DNA from: Pseudoclavibacter endophyticus
GTDB taxonomy: Bacteria; Actinomycetota; Actinomycetes; Actinomycetales; Microbacteriaceae
Length of the DNA: 64,000 nucleotides
Direction of reading: 5' to 3'
Assembly: GCF_008831085.1 (NCBI RefSeq)
Contig: NZ_WBJY01000001.1
Span: 1,302,001 to 1,366,000, forward strand
Part shown: piece after piece, positions 7,500 to 16,356 of the stretch
Layout: each line of letters begins with the position of its first letter
How positions within the stretch are numbered: the first letter of the stretch is position 1
The notes under the pieces: model-generated
What the model saw: the letters and a program-made list of their open reading frames with translations, nothing else
What the model was told of the DNA's origin: nothing
Database searches by the model: none
Made by a program: the position numbers and the translations under genes

Positions 7500-9662
7500 G
7501 TGCACGACAACCCCCGGCTTGCCGAACTGGCGGCGCGTCACGGCGTCGTGACCGAGTACCAAGACTGGACAGGTGCCGCGACTCGAGTCGATGAGCCCAC
7601 CCTGGTCGCCGTGCTTCGCGCCCTCGACGTCGACGGGTCGACGCCCGAGTCGATCGAGCTCGCGCTCGCCGACGCCGACGAGCGACCGTGGCGGCGCATG
7701 CTCCCGCCGTCGCTCGTGACGCGCGAGGGGCAGTCGCCCAGCTTCCCCGTGCACGTGCCGCACGGCGACGCCGTCCGGGTGGACATCGTGCTCGAGGACG
7801 GCTCGGTCAGGGCCGCCGAGCAACTCCAGAACTGGGTCGATCCTCGCGAGGTCGACGGAACGTTCGTCGGCCGCGCGACGTTCCAGTTGCCCGGCGACCT
7901 GCCGCGCGGCTGGCATGAGCTGCGAGCGTATGTGCGCGGTGCGGCCGTACCGACCGCCACGGCGACGGTCGCCGTCGTTCCCCAGCGAGGCGGCGTTGAC
8001 CGCGGGCCGATCTGGGGTCTCATGGCGCAGCTGTACCAGGTGCGCTCGGCCGGCTCGTGGGGCGTCGGCGACCTGCGTGACGCCAGCACCCTCGCCGAAT
8101 GGGGTGCGGGGCACGGCGCCGACTTCCTGCTGCTCAACCCGCTCCACGCGCCGGCACCCGTGGTGCCGGTCGAGCCGTCGCCGTACCTGCCGGTCACGCG
8201 GCGATTCGTCGATCCGAGCATCGTGCGCATCGACGAGGTGATCGATGCCGGCAGGATGCCAGAGCACGTGGCCGCGCGCCTCGCCTCGCTCGGGGCGGCC
8301 GCCAAGGCGGGCAACGCCCTCGACGGCATCGACCGGGACGCCATGTGGCGCGCGAAGCGAGACGCGCTCGGCGCGATCTTCGAGACCGACCTCGATGACC
8401 GCGACCGGCAGCGGGCCTTCGGAGAATTCTGCGAGCGGGAGGGCGAAGGGCTCGTCGACTTCGCGACGTACTGCGTGCTGGCGGAACAGTACGGCAGGGA
8501 CTGGCACGCGTGGCCCGACGGGCTGCGCGAGCCCGTCACGCCCGCGGTCGCCGCGTTCCGCGACGCCAACGATGGGCGCGTCGACTTCTACCGATGGCTG
8601 CAGTGGATCGTCGACGAGCAGCTCGCGCGCGTGCAGGCGGACGCACGCGCCTCGGGCATGCGCATCGGCATCGTGCACGACCTCGCGGTCGGCGTGCACC
8701 GGCACGGCTCCGACGCGTGGTCGCTGCAGGACGTCCTCGCCGGCGACGTGAGCGTGGGCGCACCGCCCGATGCGTTCAATCAGCTCGGCCAGGACTGGTC
8801 GCAGCCGCCGTGGCGACCCGATCGACTGGCCGAGGCCGGCTACTCCCCGTTCCGCGACATGTTGCGGGCCGTGTTCCGGCACGCCGGTGGCGTCCGCATC
8901 GATCACATCCTGGGGCTCTTCCGGTTGTGGTGGATTCCGAACGGCAACAGTGCAGGCCAGGGCGCGTACGTGCGTTACGACGCCGAGGCCATGCTCGGCG
9001 TGCTCCTGCTCGAAGCCGAGCGCGCCGGAGCCCGCGTGATCGGCGAAGACCTCGGCGTCGTCGAAGCCGGCACGCGGCGAACGCTGGCCGACCGAGGCGT
9101 GTCGGGCACGTCGATCGTCTGGTGGGAGCGGGATGCCGACGATCGGCCGATGGACCCCGGCGAGTACCGCGAAGCGTGCCTGGCCGCCGTGACCACGCAC
9201 GACCTGCCGCCGACCGCCGGCTATCTCGAGCTCGCGCACGTCGAGCTCCGTGAGCGCCTCGGCCTGCTCACCCGCAGCGCTGACGAGGAGCGCGAGGCCG
9301 AGCGCGAGTCGATCGACCGCGTGCTCGCCAGGCTGGAGGAGCTCGGGATGCTCGACCCGGGGGCGAGCGTCGATGATCGGGTCGTCGCCCTGCATCGCTT
9401 CGTGGCGATGTCGGCAGCGAACGCCTTCGGCGTAGCCGTGGCCGACCTCGCCCGCGACCGCCGCAGCGTGAATCAGCCGGGCACCTCCGACGAATACCCG
9501 AACTGGTCGATCCCGCTGGCAGGCTCCGACGGCGCGCCGATGTCGCTCGAGGAACTCGTTTCATCGCCATTCGCGGCGGCGCTCGCGGCGGCATCGACGC
9601 GAGTGCGAGGCGCCGTCACCCCCGCGGTGGACGAGACCGGCGCGGGTGACGTGCCAGGATGA
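7500..9662 (+). CDS. malQ: 4-alpha-glucanotransferase (amylomaltase), GH77
   Basis: The GTG at 7500 is chosen because VHDNPRLAELAARHGV is the usual actinobacterial MalQ N terminus; the frame upstream of it shows no family similarity. The enzyme transfers alpha-1,4-glucan segments between maltodextrins in the cytoplasm. After an N-terminal region to about residue 170 comes the catalytic barrel, entered at WGLMAQLYQVRS. The GH77 residues are visible: the nucleophile Asp in VRIDHILG (about 466), the acid/base Glu in IGEDLG (about 515) and the third Asp in TTHDLPPT (about 565). The 720-residue length is normal for the high-GC type. The stop overlaps the next gene by 4 bases. No maltose regulator or transporter is adjacent. 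Confidence 0.93.
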   Translation: MHDNPRLAELAARHGVVTEYQDWTGAATRVDEPTLVAVLRALDVDGSTPESIELALADADERPWRRMLPPSLVTREGQSPSFPVHVPHGDAVRVDIVLEDGSVRAAEQLQNWVDPREVDGTFVGRATFQLPGDLPRGWHELRAYVRGAAVPTATATVAVVPQRGGVDRGPIWGLMAQLYQVRSAGSWGVGDLRDASTLAEWGAGHGADFLLLNPLHAPAPVVPVEPSPYLPVTRRFVDPSIVRIDEVIDAGRMPEHVAARLASLGAAAKAGNALDGIDRDAMWRAKRDALGAIFETDLDDRDRQRAFGEFCEREGEGLVDFATYCVLAEQYGRDWHAWPDGLREPVTPAVAAFRDANDGRVDFYRWLQWIVDEQLARVQADARASGMRIGIVHDLAVGVHRHGSDAWSLQDVLAGDVSVGAPPDAFNQLGQDWSQPPWRPDRLAEAGYSPFRDMLRAVFRHAGGVRIDHILGLFRLWWIPNGNSAGQGAYVRYDAEAMLGVLLLEAERAGARVIGEDLGVVEAGTRRTLADRGVSGTSIVWWERDADDRPMDPGEYREACLAAVTTHDLPPTAGYLELAHVELRERLGLLTRSADEEREAERESIDRVLARLEELGMLDPGASVDDRVVALHRFVAMSAANAFGVAVADLARDRRSVNQPGTSDEYPNWSIPLAGSDGAPMSLEELVSSPFAAALAAASTRVRGAVTPAVDETGAGDVPG

Positions 9663-10330
9663 AGCGCATGAACGCCGTCCGGATCGTCGTCGCCGTCGCC
9701 GTCGCGGGGCTGCTTTCGGGGTGCACGCTCGTGACGCACCTCGGGGAGCCGCAGGCTGAGGAGCCGCCCGAGACTACCGCGGCGCAGCCCGAAGACCCGA
9801 CCGGCCACACGCCGGACCCGACAGAGGCGGGGGAGACGGAAGAGCCGATCGTCCCGCCGGACGTCCCCGACGATGCGCCCGACCGCATCAATGTGCAGCT
9901 CGAACTCGGCGTTCCGCACGACATCATCGGCAAGGAGGGCGAGGTCGTCGGCACGATCACGGTCACGAACGTCGACGACGACACGACGTGCCCCAGCACC
10001 CACGCCGACGAATCGAAGTACGGCAAGTTCGTCATCGCGAGCTTCGAGCTCACGGCGGAGGAGTCACTCGTCGACCAGAGCGACTCGTGGTACGGGCGGA
10101 ATTTTGATCTCTCGACGATCGACGTGATCGATCCCTTCACGGGTATCTCGCTGTCGGGCGGGCTCGACTACGACTGCCTGCCGCCAGCCGACCGGCTCTC
10201 GACCGTGCAGCCGGGCAATACGGAGTCCGGTGCGCTGGCCTACGATGTCGCGGACGAACTGTTCGCCATCGGCTGGTTCTACGGCCACCAGTACTTCTAC
10301 GTTCCACCCTCGGTCTGGGGAGGCCTTTGA
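9659..10330 (+). CDS. Putative lipoprotein, paralog of the next gene
   Basis: A 223-residue protein with a short signal peptide and lipobox LLSGC, so probably lipid-anchored outside the membrane. A Pro/Glu/Thr-rich linker follows, then a beta-rich domain of about 150 residues with three cysteines. This domain resembles DUF4352/immunoglobulin-like extracellular domains (VQLELGVPHDIIG...VVGTITVTNV). It ends with FYGHQYFYVP, shared with the downstream gene (YGHQNFVVP). The start at 9659 overlaps malQ by ATGA. ATG 9668, nine bases from AGGA, is an alternative that would still keep the lipobox. Ligand unknown. Confidence 0.8.
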   Translation: MKRMNAVRIVVAVAVAGLLSGCTLVTHLGEPQAEEPPETTAAQPEDPTGHTPDPTEAGETEEPIVPPDVPDDAPDRINVQLELGVPHDIIGKEGEVVGTITVTNVDDDTTCPSTHADESKYGKFVIASFELTAEESLVDQSDSWYGRNFDLSTIDVIDPFTGISLSGGLDYDCLPPADRLSTVQPGNTESGALAYDVADELFAIGWFYGHQYFYVPPSVWGGL

Positions 10331-10332
10331 TC

Positions 10333-10986
10333 TTGCGACGCACGCTGACCGCCGCACTGTCGATCGCGATGGTCGTCGCGCTTTCGGGATGCACGCTCGT
10401 CTCCACGTTGGCAGCCGGTGACACGCCGACAGACACGCCGACCCCCGAGATCACGGGGAGTGGCGATTCGACGACGGACCCTTCGCCGCCCGACGATGGC
10501 GGGTCTGACGTCGACGGTTCGGGTGACGACGGTGCGGGGGACGGTCCCCCTGCGATCCCCAGCGATGTTCCGCTCGCGCTTGGCGAGGCGGGCGAGATCG
10601 AGGGCCGTGGCGGCAATCCCGTCGGCACGTTCCAGGTCGACGGCGTGACCACGGGCTTCGATGACTGCGTGGAGCCGGAAGAGGGACTGTCGTATGTCCA
10701 GGTCGACCTCACGATCACGGCCGAGGACGACCTGGCCGCGGAGGAGGGCAGCCTCGACTACGCGACCTCCTTCGCGCTCTTCCTGCTGTACGTGAAGGGG
10801 CCGAACGGCGAATACCTCGGCGATTGGCTCGGTCACGAGTGCGTGCCGAGCAGCGAGTGGATCGACGATGTCGGGCCGGGCGAGAGCGCGACGGGTTCGG
10901 TGTGGATGTCGGTCCAGACACCGGTCGACGAGGGCCTGATCGAGTGGCGGTACGGCCACCAGAACTTCGTCGTTCCGTTCCCATAG
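10333..10986 (+). CDS. Putative lipoprotein, tandem paralog
   Basis: I prefer the TTG at 10333, which lies 9 bases after GGGGAGG (10317-10323). A TTG at 10327 is in frame but too close to that site. The 217-residue product has a lipobox VALSGC, an Asp/Ser/Gly-rich linker (DGSGDDGAG) and a C-terminal beta-rich domain. That domain has the same layout as the upstream lipoprotein: LxLGEAGEI, then a VGTFQVDGV strand, a terminal GxVWMSV strand and WRYGHQNFVVP. The two genes are a diverged tandem duplication. Nothing around them suggests a specific ligand. Confidence 0.78.
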   Translation: MRRTLTAALSIAMVVALSGCTLVSTLAAGDTPTDTPTPEITGSGDSTTDPSPPDDGGSDVDGSGDDGAGDGPPAIPSDVPLALGEAGEIEGRGGNPVGTFQVDGVTTGFDDCVEPEEGLSYVQVDLTITAEDDLAAEEGSLDYATSFALFLLYVKGPNGEYLGDWLGHECVPSSEWIDDVGPGESATGSVWMSVQTPVDEGLIEWRYGHQNFVVPFP

Positions 10987-10993
10987 CGGCCGT

Positions 10994-11056
10994 CACGGAG
11001 CATCCGGTTCCGAGGCGCCCGATCCCGGAGCATCTGCTCCCAGGCGCCGGTCCCGG
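10994..11056. repeat. Imperfect 30-bp direct repeat with hairpin
   Basis: CGGAGCATC recurs at 10996 and 11026 and AGGCGCC at 11013 and 11042, giving two diverged units of about 30 bases. The second unit contains ggagca-tc-tgctcc (11027-11040), a short self-complementary hairpin. It lies between the converging lipoprotein and CPBP genes and may end transcription. Confidence 0.4.
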
Positions 11057-11073
11057 ACGCCGCCGGGCGCGCG

Positions 11074-11889
11074 TCAGGTCGCGGCGACGAACGGGCCGCC
11101 GAACGACGCAACGGCCGCCGAGTAGCCCGCGAACGAGACGATGTCGAGCAGGACGTGCGCGACCACGAGGGGAGCGGTGCGTCTCGTGCGCTGGTACCAC
11201 CAGCCGAACACGAGCCCCATGACGACGTTGCCGATGGCCATGCCGACTCCCTGATACAGATGGTACGAGCCACGCAGCAGCGCTGACGCGATGATGGTTG
11301 GCCACAGCCCCCACCCCAGGTCGCGAAGGCGCGTCTGCAGGTAGCCGACCACGACGACCTCCTCGAGCAGACCCGCGCGCACGGCGCTCAGTACGAGCAG
11401 CGCGACGGTCCACCATGACAGCGCCTGCGAGTTCGCCTCGATCGCGGGGGTGAGCCCCATCGCCCTCGTGGCGAGGTAGAGACCGAGGCCGGGGATGCCG
11501 ATCACCGTCGCGAGGAGGAGCCCTGATCCGAGATCGTGCCGCGGTCGGGTCAGATCGAGACCGAGCGCGCGAAACCCTGAAATCGCAGGGGTCCACAGCA
11601 ACCAGATCGCGAGCGCCACGGGAACGAGATCGGCGGCGACGCTGATCAGCTGATACGCCGCGTCGAACACCGCTCGGTCATGTCTCGACGCGTTCAGCGT
11701 CGCCGTCTGCTCACCGATCGCCGTCTCGCGGGTGACCCGGTCGGCGAACTGCACGACGGCGTATGCGGCCGACGGCAGAATCGCCAGCGCGAGCACGATC
11801 CAGATCTCCGCGATCATGCGCCGGCGCGGACGCATCGCGCCCGCCTGCTCCGGAGCTACGTTCTCGCCGGCGTGCATGATGTTCGACAC
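11074..11889 (-). CDS. CPBP-family intramembrane metalloprotease-like protein
   Basis: A 271-residue multi-span membrane protein. Motif 1 of the CAAX-protease/bacteriocin-processing family is present as EEVVVVGYLQTR at 176-187. The arginine of the usual EExxxR is a valine, a variant I associate with many actinobacterial members. Motif 2 histidine is H210 (RGSYHLYQG) and motif 3 is AHVLLDI with H245. Family members cleave prenylated or membrane-embedded substrates. Whether this one is active cannot be judged. It is divergent from typA; the 271-base gap between them must hold both promoters, but no convincing -35/-10 pair was found. Confidence 0.87.
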   Translation of the reverse strand: MSNIMHAGENVAPEQAGAMRPRRRMIAEIWIVLALAILPSAAYAVVQFADRVTRETAIGEQTATLNASRHDRAVFDAAYQLISVAADLVPVALAIWLLWTPAISGFRALGLDLTRPRHDLGSGLLLATVIGIPGLGLYLATRAMGLTPAIEANSQALSWWTVALLVLSAVRAGLLEEVVVVGYLQTRLRDLGWGLWPTIIASALLRGSYHLYQGVGMAIGNVVMGLVFGWWYQRTRRTAPLVVAHVLLDIVSFAGYSAAVASFGGPFVAAT

Positions 11890-12160
11890 GCCGAGAGTCT
11901 AGGGCGACCGCGCCCACGCGGTGCCTCACGGGCCGGTGGGTGGGCGGCGGCGCGGGTACGCAAGGCGCGTGGCATACGATGGAGTGCCCCGCGATGGGGC
12001 CGCGGGAACCGCAGAAGCGGAGTTCGCCGCCCGGCCACCGCCGCGCGCCGTCCCGACGCTGCCCCCGACAGAGCATCGCCTATCGACGCTCACGCCACTT
12101 GCCGACCTATTCGGTGAGGGCACAGCCCCCTTCGCCACCCGCACCTGAAGGCCTCCACGT

Positions 12161-14089
12161 ATGACCGCTTCGCCGCCCGCCGCATCCATGACCTCACGCG
12201 CCGACCTGCGCAACGTCGCAATCGTCGCCCACGTCGACCACGGCAAGACCACGTTGGTCGACGCCATGCTGCGTCAAACGAACTCGTTCGGCGCCCACTC
12301 CCACTTCGCAACGGACGAGCGCGTCATGGACTCGAACGATCTCGAACGCGAGAAGGGCATCACGATTCTCGCCAAGAACACGGCGATCCGGTACGAGGGC
12401 GCGCACGCGATCGACGGCGGCATCACGATCAACGTGATCGACACGCCGGGCCACGCCGATTTCGGCGGTGAGGTCGAGCGCGGCCTGTCGATGGTGGACG
12501 GGGTCGTGCTCCTCGTCGACGCATCGGAGGGGCCGTTGCCGCAGACGCGCTTCGTGCTCCGGAAGGCCCTCGCCGCGAAGCTGCCCGTGATTCTCCTCGT
12601 CAACAAGGTCGACCGCCCCGATGCGCGCATCGATGACGTCGTGGCCGAGTCGCACGATCTGCTGCTCGGCCTCGCGGGCGATCTCGCCGACGAAGTGCCT
12701 GACCTCGATGTCGACTCGATCCTCGACCTGCCCGTGCTCTACGCGTCCGGCCGCGCGGGCGCCGCGAGCACGAATCAGCCCGAGAACGGCTCGCTCCCTG
12801 ATAACGACGACCTCGAACCGCTCTTCGAGGCCATCCTCACGCACATTCCCGCACCATCGTTCGATCCCGATACACCCCTGCAGGCGCACGTGACGAATCT
12901 CGACGCGTCGCCGTTCCTCGGCCGCCTCGCGCTGCTGCGCGTCTACAACGGCACCCTGCGTAAGGGGCAGAACGTGGCGTGGGTGCGGGCGGACGGCGAG
13001 GTGCACAACGTGCGGATCACCGAGCTGCTCGAGACGAAGGCGCTCGACCGCGTGCCGACCGAGCAGGCCGGTCCCGGTGACATCGTCGCCGTCGCGGGCA
13101 TTCCGGAGATCACGATCGGCGATACGATCGCCGACCCCGATGACGTGCGCCCGCTTCCGGCGATCACGGTCGACGAGCCCGCCATCTCGATGACGATCGG
13201 TACGAACACGTCGCCGCTCATGGGCAAGGTCAAGGGCCACAAGCTCACGGCGCGCATGGTGAAGGACCGGCTTGACCGCGAGCTCATCGGCAACGTCTCG
13301 ATCCGCGTCGTCGACATCGGCCGGCCAGACGCGTGGGAGGTGCAGGGCCGTGGCGAACTCGCGCTCTCGGTGCTCATCGAGAACATGCGTCGTGAGGGCT
13401 TCGAGCTCACGGCGGGCAAGCCACAGGTGGTCACGCGCGTCATCGACGGGCAGCGCCACGAGCCCTTCGAACACCTCACCATCGACGCGCCCGAGGAACA
13501 CCTCGGGGCGATCACCCAGCTCCTCGCGGCTCGCAAGGGGCGCCTCGACTCGATGTCGAACCACGGCTCCGGCTGGGTGCGCATGGAGTTCATCATTCCG
13601 TCGCGCGGCCTCATCGGGTTCCGCGGAGAATTCATGACGATCACGCGCGGCACGGGTATCGCCAACGCCATCTCCCACGGCTACGAGCCGTGGGCCGGCC
13701 CGATCACGACGCGGATCTCCGGATCGATCGTCGCCGACCGCGCCGGTGTCGCGACGCCGTTCGCCATGATGACGCTGCAGGAGCGCATGACGTTCTTCGT
13801 CAACCCGACCGACGAGGTCTACGAGGGCATGGTCGTCGGCGAGAACTCGCGCGCCGAGGACATGGACGTGAACATCACGAAGGAGAAGAAGCTCACGAAC
13901 ATGCGCTCGTCGACGGCCGATGAGTTCGAGAAGCTCACGCCGCCCCGCCAACTGACGCTCGAGGAGTGCCTCGAGTTCGCGCGCGAGGACGAGTGCGTCG
14001 AGGTGACGCCGGAGAAGGTGCGCATCCGCAAGGTCCAGCTCGACGCGACGGCCCGCGCCCGCGCTACGTCACGGGCGAAGAAGGCGTAA
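12161..14089 (+). CDS. typA: Translational GTPase TypA/BipA
   Basis: A 642-residue ribosome-associated GTPase used in ribosome assembly and stress or cold growth. G1 is AHVDHGKT (23-30), followed by EREKGITI (switch I), DTPGHADFGGE (G3, about 95) and LVNKVDRP (G4, about 147). EF-G-like domains and the TypA-specific C terminus (SRGLIGFRGEF, then KEKKLTNMRSS) follow. ATG 12161 is used; ATG 12188 (MTSRADLRN) would also retain the whole GTPase domain. Length is normal. A small membrane protein, fdxA and dapC follow on the same strand with little or no spacing. Confidence 0.95.
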   Translation: MTASPPAASMTSRADLRNVAIVAHVDHGKTTLVDAMLRQTNSFGAHSHFATDERVMDSNDLEREKGITILAKNTAIRYEGAHAIDGGITINVIDTPGHADFGGEVERGLSMVDGVVLLVDASEGPLPQTRFVLRKALAAKLPVILLVNKVDRPDARIDDVVAESHDLLLGLAGDLADEVPDLDVDSILDLPVLYASGRAGAASTNQPENGSLPDNDDLEPLFEAILTHIPAPSFDPDTPLQAHVTNLDASPFLGRLALLRVYNGTLRKGQNVAWVRADGEVHNVRITELLETKALDRVPTEQAGPGDIVAVAGIPEITIGDTIADPDDVRPLPAITVDEPAISMTIGTNTSPLMGKVKGHKLTARMVKDRLDRELIGNVSIRVVDIGRPDAWEVQGRGELALSVLIENMRREGFELTAGKPQVVTRVIDGQRHEPFEHLTIDAPEEHLGAITQLLAARKGRLDSMSNHGSGWVRMEFIIPSRGLIGFRGEFMTITRGTGIANAISHGYEPWAGPITTRISGSIVADRAGVATPFAMMTLQERMTFFVNPTDEVYEGMVVGENSRAEDMDVNITKEKKLTNMRSSTADEFEKLTPPRQLTLEECLEFAREDECVEVTPEKVRIRKVQLDATARARATSRAKKA

Positions 14090-14100
14090 TCTCGTTCGCC

Positions 14101-14673
14101 ATGTCCGACGACCGCGTGCCCGTTGACGCCGTGCCAATCGAATCGACGACCCCGCGCGAGCGGGAGACGCTCGCGCAGCGCCTGCCGGTCGTGGCGCTCT
14201 ACGCGCTGCTCGGCGTCATCGTCGGTGTCATCGGCTCGTTCACGCACCGCTCGCGCTTCGACCTCGGCGAGGTCACGATCTGGTACGGCCTCGTCGTCGC
14301 GATCGCCTGCGTCGCGGCGTTCGCGGTCGGGCTGCGGCTGAACTCGCCGAGGCGATCGGTCAGCGGCGCCTTCGCGGGCGGGATCGTCGTCGGCATTCTG
14401 TTCATCGCGTTCGGCTTCGGCAACAGCATCGTCATCCTCGGCGACCTGCCTGGCATGATCTGGTTGGCGGCCCCGCCGATCATCGCGTTCGGCGCCGCGT
14501 TCTGGCCGAACCTCGAGCGCACCCGCGCAGATGCTCGACGCGCCGCCGTCGGTGTCAACACTGCGTCACAACCGCCGGCGCCGGCGGCGACGAATGGCCC
14601 CCGCGAGTACCCTGGTTCGCAGCCCCCCGCGTCACCGCCCCACGAGCACACGTTCCAGGAGCCCAAGCAATGA
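14101..14673 (+). CDS. Small integral membrane protein, unknown function
   Basis: The ATG at 14101 is 11 bases after the typA stop. The 190-residue protein has a hydrophilic N terminus, four membrane spans between about residues 30 and 142 ([61 protein letters not shown]) and a Pro/Ala-rich cytoplasmic tail. Actinobacteria often carry a DUF6113-like membrane protein before fdxA, and this may be one. Its stop overlaps the fdxA start by ATGA, so it is cotranslated with the ferredoxin. No residues suggest catalysis. Confidence 0.8.
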   Translation: MSDDRVPVDAVPIESTTPRERETLAQRLPVVALYALLGVIVGVIGSFTHRSRFDLGEVTIWYGLVVAIACVAAFAVGLRLNSPRRSVSGAFAGGIVVGILFIAFGFGNSIVILGDLPGMIWLAAPPIIAFGAAFWPNLERTRADARRAAVGVNTASQPPAPAATNGPREYPGSQPPASPPHEHTFQEPKQ

Positions 14674-15017
14674 CCTACGTGATCGCGCTGCCGTGCGTCG
14701 ACCTCAAAGATCGTGCGTGCGTCGACGAATGCCCCGTCGACTGCATCTACGAGGGCGACCGCATGCTCTACATCCACCCGGATGAGTGCGTCGACTGCGG
14801 GGCCTGCGAACCGGTGTGCCCCGTCGAGGCGATCTACTACGAGGATGACTTGCCCGACGAATGGGCCGAGTACTACACCGCGAATGTCGACTTCTTCGAG
14901 GAGATCGGATCGCCCGGCGGAGCGGCCAAGGTCGGCGTGATCCACCACGACCACGGCGTCATCAAGGCGTTGCCGCCTCAGGGAACCGCCGAGCAGCAGC
15001 ACGAGGCTGCAGAGTGA
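14670..15017 (+). CDS. fdxA: Seven-iron ferredoxin FdxA/FdxC
   Basis: A 115-residue ferredoxin with two cluster-binding sets. Cys9, Cys17, Cys21 and Cys25 lie in the order [17 protein letters not shown], and Cys40, Cys43, Cys46 and Cys50 in [12 protein letters not shown]. This is the 3Fe-4S plus 4Fe-4S type common in actinobacteria. The acidic C-terminal half ([18 protein letters not shown]) is also typical. It carries electrons in the cytoplasm to unidentified partners. Its stop overlaps dapC by GTGA. The fdxA-dapC pairing is widespread in actinobacteria. Confidence 0.95.
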   Translation: MTYVIALPCVDLKDRACVDECPVDCIYEGDRMLYIHPDECVDCGACEPVCPVEAIYYEDDLPDEWAEYYTANVDFFEEIGSPGGAAKVGVIHHDHGVIKALPPQGTAEQQHEAAE

Positions 15018-16147
15018 CACTCGGGCCGCTGCCCGAGTATCCCTGGGACGCGATCACGCCGTATCGCGACCGCGCGAGCGCGCACCCTGGCGGCCTCCTC
15101 GACCTGTCGATCGGCTCGCCCGTCGACCCCACCCCCGAGCTGATCCGGCGCGCCCTCGATGAGGCGGCCGACGCGCCCGCCTACCCGACGACGCAGGGTA
15201 CCGAGGCCTCGCGGGCGGCGATCGCGGCGTGGTTCGAGCGTCGTCGAGGGGTCCCGGGCCTGCGATCGGACGAGATCATGCTGACGGTCGGGTCGAAGGA
15301 GTTCGTCGCGCTCACTGCCTTCTTCCTCGGCATCGGGGAGGGTGATGCCATCGTGCAGCCCGAGGTGGCCTACCCGACCTATGCGATGGGCGCCGCATTC
15401 GCGGGCGCGCGAATCGTCGCCTCCGATGACCCAGCCGACTGGCCGGACGACACCAAACTCGTGTGGCGCAACTCACCGGGCAATCCTGATGGGCTGGTGC
15501 TCGACACCGGCCGGCTGCGGGCCTCGGTCGAGCGGGCCCGCGAGCTCGGCGCCGTCGTCATCAACGACGAGTGCTACGCCGAGCTCGGCTGGGACGACTG
15601 GCGCGCGCGGTCGATCCCGTCGATCCTCGACCCCGCGGTCGTGGGCGAGAGCCGGGCCGGCGTGCTCGCCTGCTCGTCGCTGTCGAAACGCTCCAACCTG
15701 GCCGGGTACCGCGCCGCCTACGCGGCCGGTGACGCGGCGCTGATCGCGACACTGGTGCGGGCCCGAAAGCACGCGGGGCTCATCGTGCCGGGCCCCGTGC
15801 AGCACGCCATGGCCGTCGCGCTCGGCGACGACGAGCACGCGGATGCGCAGCGCGCCACGTACGGGGCCCGTCGCGGGGTCTTGAAACCGGCCGTCGAGGC
15901 GTTCGGACTCCGCGTCGAGGGCAGCGAGGCTGGCCTTTACCTGTGGGGCACCCGCGATGAAGACGCCTGGGCGACGATGTCGGCGCTGGCCGATGTCGGC
16001 ATCCTCGCCGGTCCCGGCCCCTTCTACGGTGCCGGGGGTGCTCGCCACGTGCGGCTGAGTCTCACGGCGCGCGACGCGGACATCGCGGCCGCCGCCGAGC
16101 GGCTGGAAGGCTCCGCCCGCCGGGGCGTGAACGCAGACGAGACGTGA
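15014..16147 (+). CDS. dapC: Succinyldiaminopimelate transaminase
   Basis: A PLP-dependent class I/II aminotransferase of 377 residues starting at the GTG that overlaps fdxA. It makes N-succinyl-LL-2,6-diaminopimelate from the keto acid in lysine/diaminopimelate synthesis. Visible family features are [17 protein letters not shown] near the N terminus, [38 protein letters not shown], and the PLP lysine in [13 protein letters not shown] (about K225). The RLSLTA near the end contains the carboxylate-binding arginine. The pathway assignment rests on the fdxA-dapC context and on dapD/dapE a few kilobases away. The last codons are involved in a 17-bp tandem duplication. Confidence 0.9.
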   Translation: MTLGPLPEYPWDAITPYRDRASAHPGGLLDLSIGSPVDPTPELIRRALDEAADAPAYPTTQGTEASRAAIAAWFERRRGVPGLRSDEIMLTVGSKEFVALTAFFLGIGEGDAIVQPEVAYPTYAMGAAFAGARIVASDDPADWPDDTKLVWRNSPGNPDGLVLDTGRLRASVERARELGAVVINDECYAELGWDDWRARSIPSILDPAVVGESRAGVLACSSLSKRSNLAGYRAAYAAGDAALIATLVRARKHAGLIVPGPVQHAMAVALGDDEHADAQRATYGARRGVLKPAVEAFGLRVEGSEAGLYLWGTRDEDAWATMSALADVGILAGPGPFYGAGGARHVRLSLTARDADIAAAAERLEGSARRGVNADET

Positions 16148-16210
16148 ACGCAGACGGGGCGTGAAGGCACTCGGGTCGGTCTGCCGGTTTGCCGAACCCA
16201 GTAGGCTCGT

Positions 16211-16224
16211 CGCGTGATCACGCG
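16211..16224. promoter_or_regulatory. 14-bp perfect palindrome upstream of gltA
   Basis: cgcgtgatcacgcg is a perfect dyad about 130 bases before the citrate synthase start, in the only intergenic space (209 bases) of that operon end. It has the size and symmetry of an operator for a dimeric regulator. No matching -35/-10 pair could be assigned with confidence. Confidence 0.35.
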
Positions 16225-16356
16225 CTTCGCCGCGCAGCGTGAAGCCAGGAACCGCAACCCTCTAGGCTGGGGGAAGCCCGGCCCTGACACGGGGCCGTCA
16301 CTGCGAGTGGACACACGAGTCCACGAACGAGACCCACGTGTGACCAAGGAGGATCA

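Noticed and set aside
7317..9395. A 692-codon minus-strand frame opposite malQ
   Set aside because: It has no domain and no ribosome binding site, and it is fully explained by the codon bias of the GH77 gene on the plus strand.
11890..12160. Promoter pair in the divergent CPBP-typA space
   Set aside because: TACGAT-like -10 sequences occur, but none has a matching -35 at 16-18 bases.
12194..13951. A 585-codon minus-strand frame opposite typA
   Set aside because: It is antisense to an invariant GTPase gene and rich in Arg/His/Asp as expected for a shadow frame.
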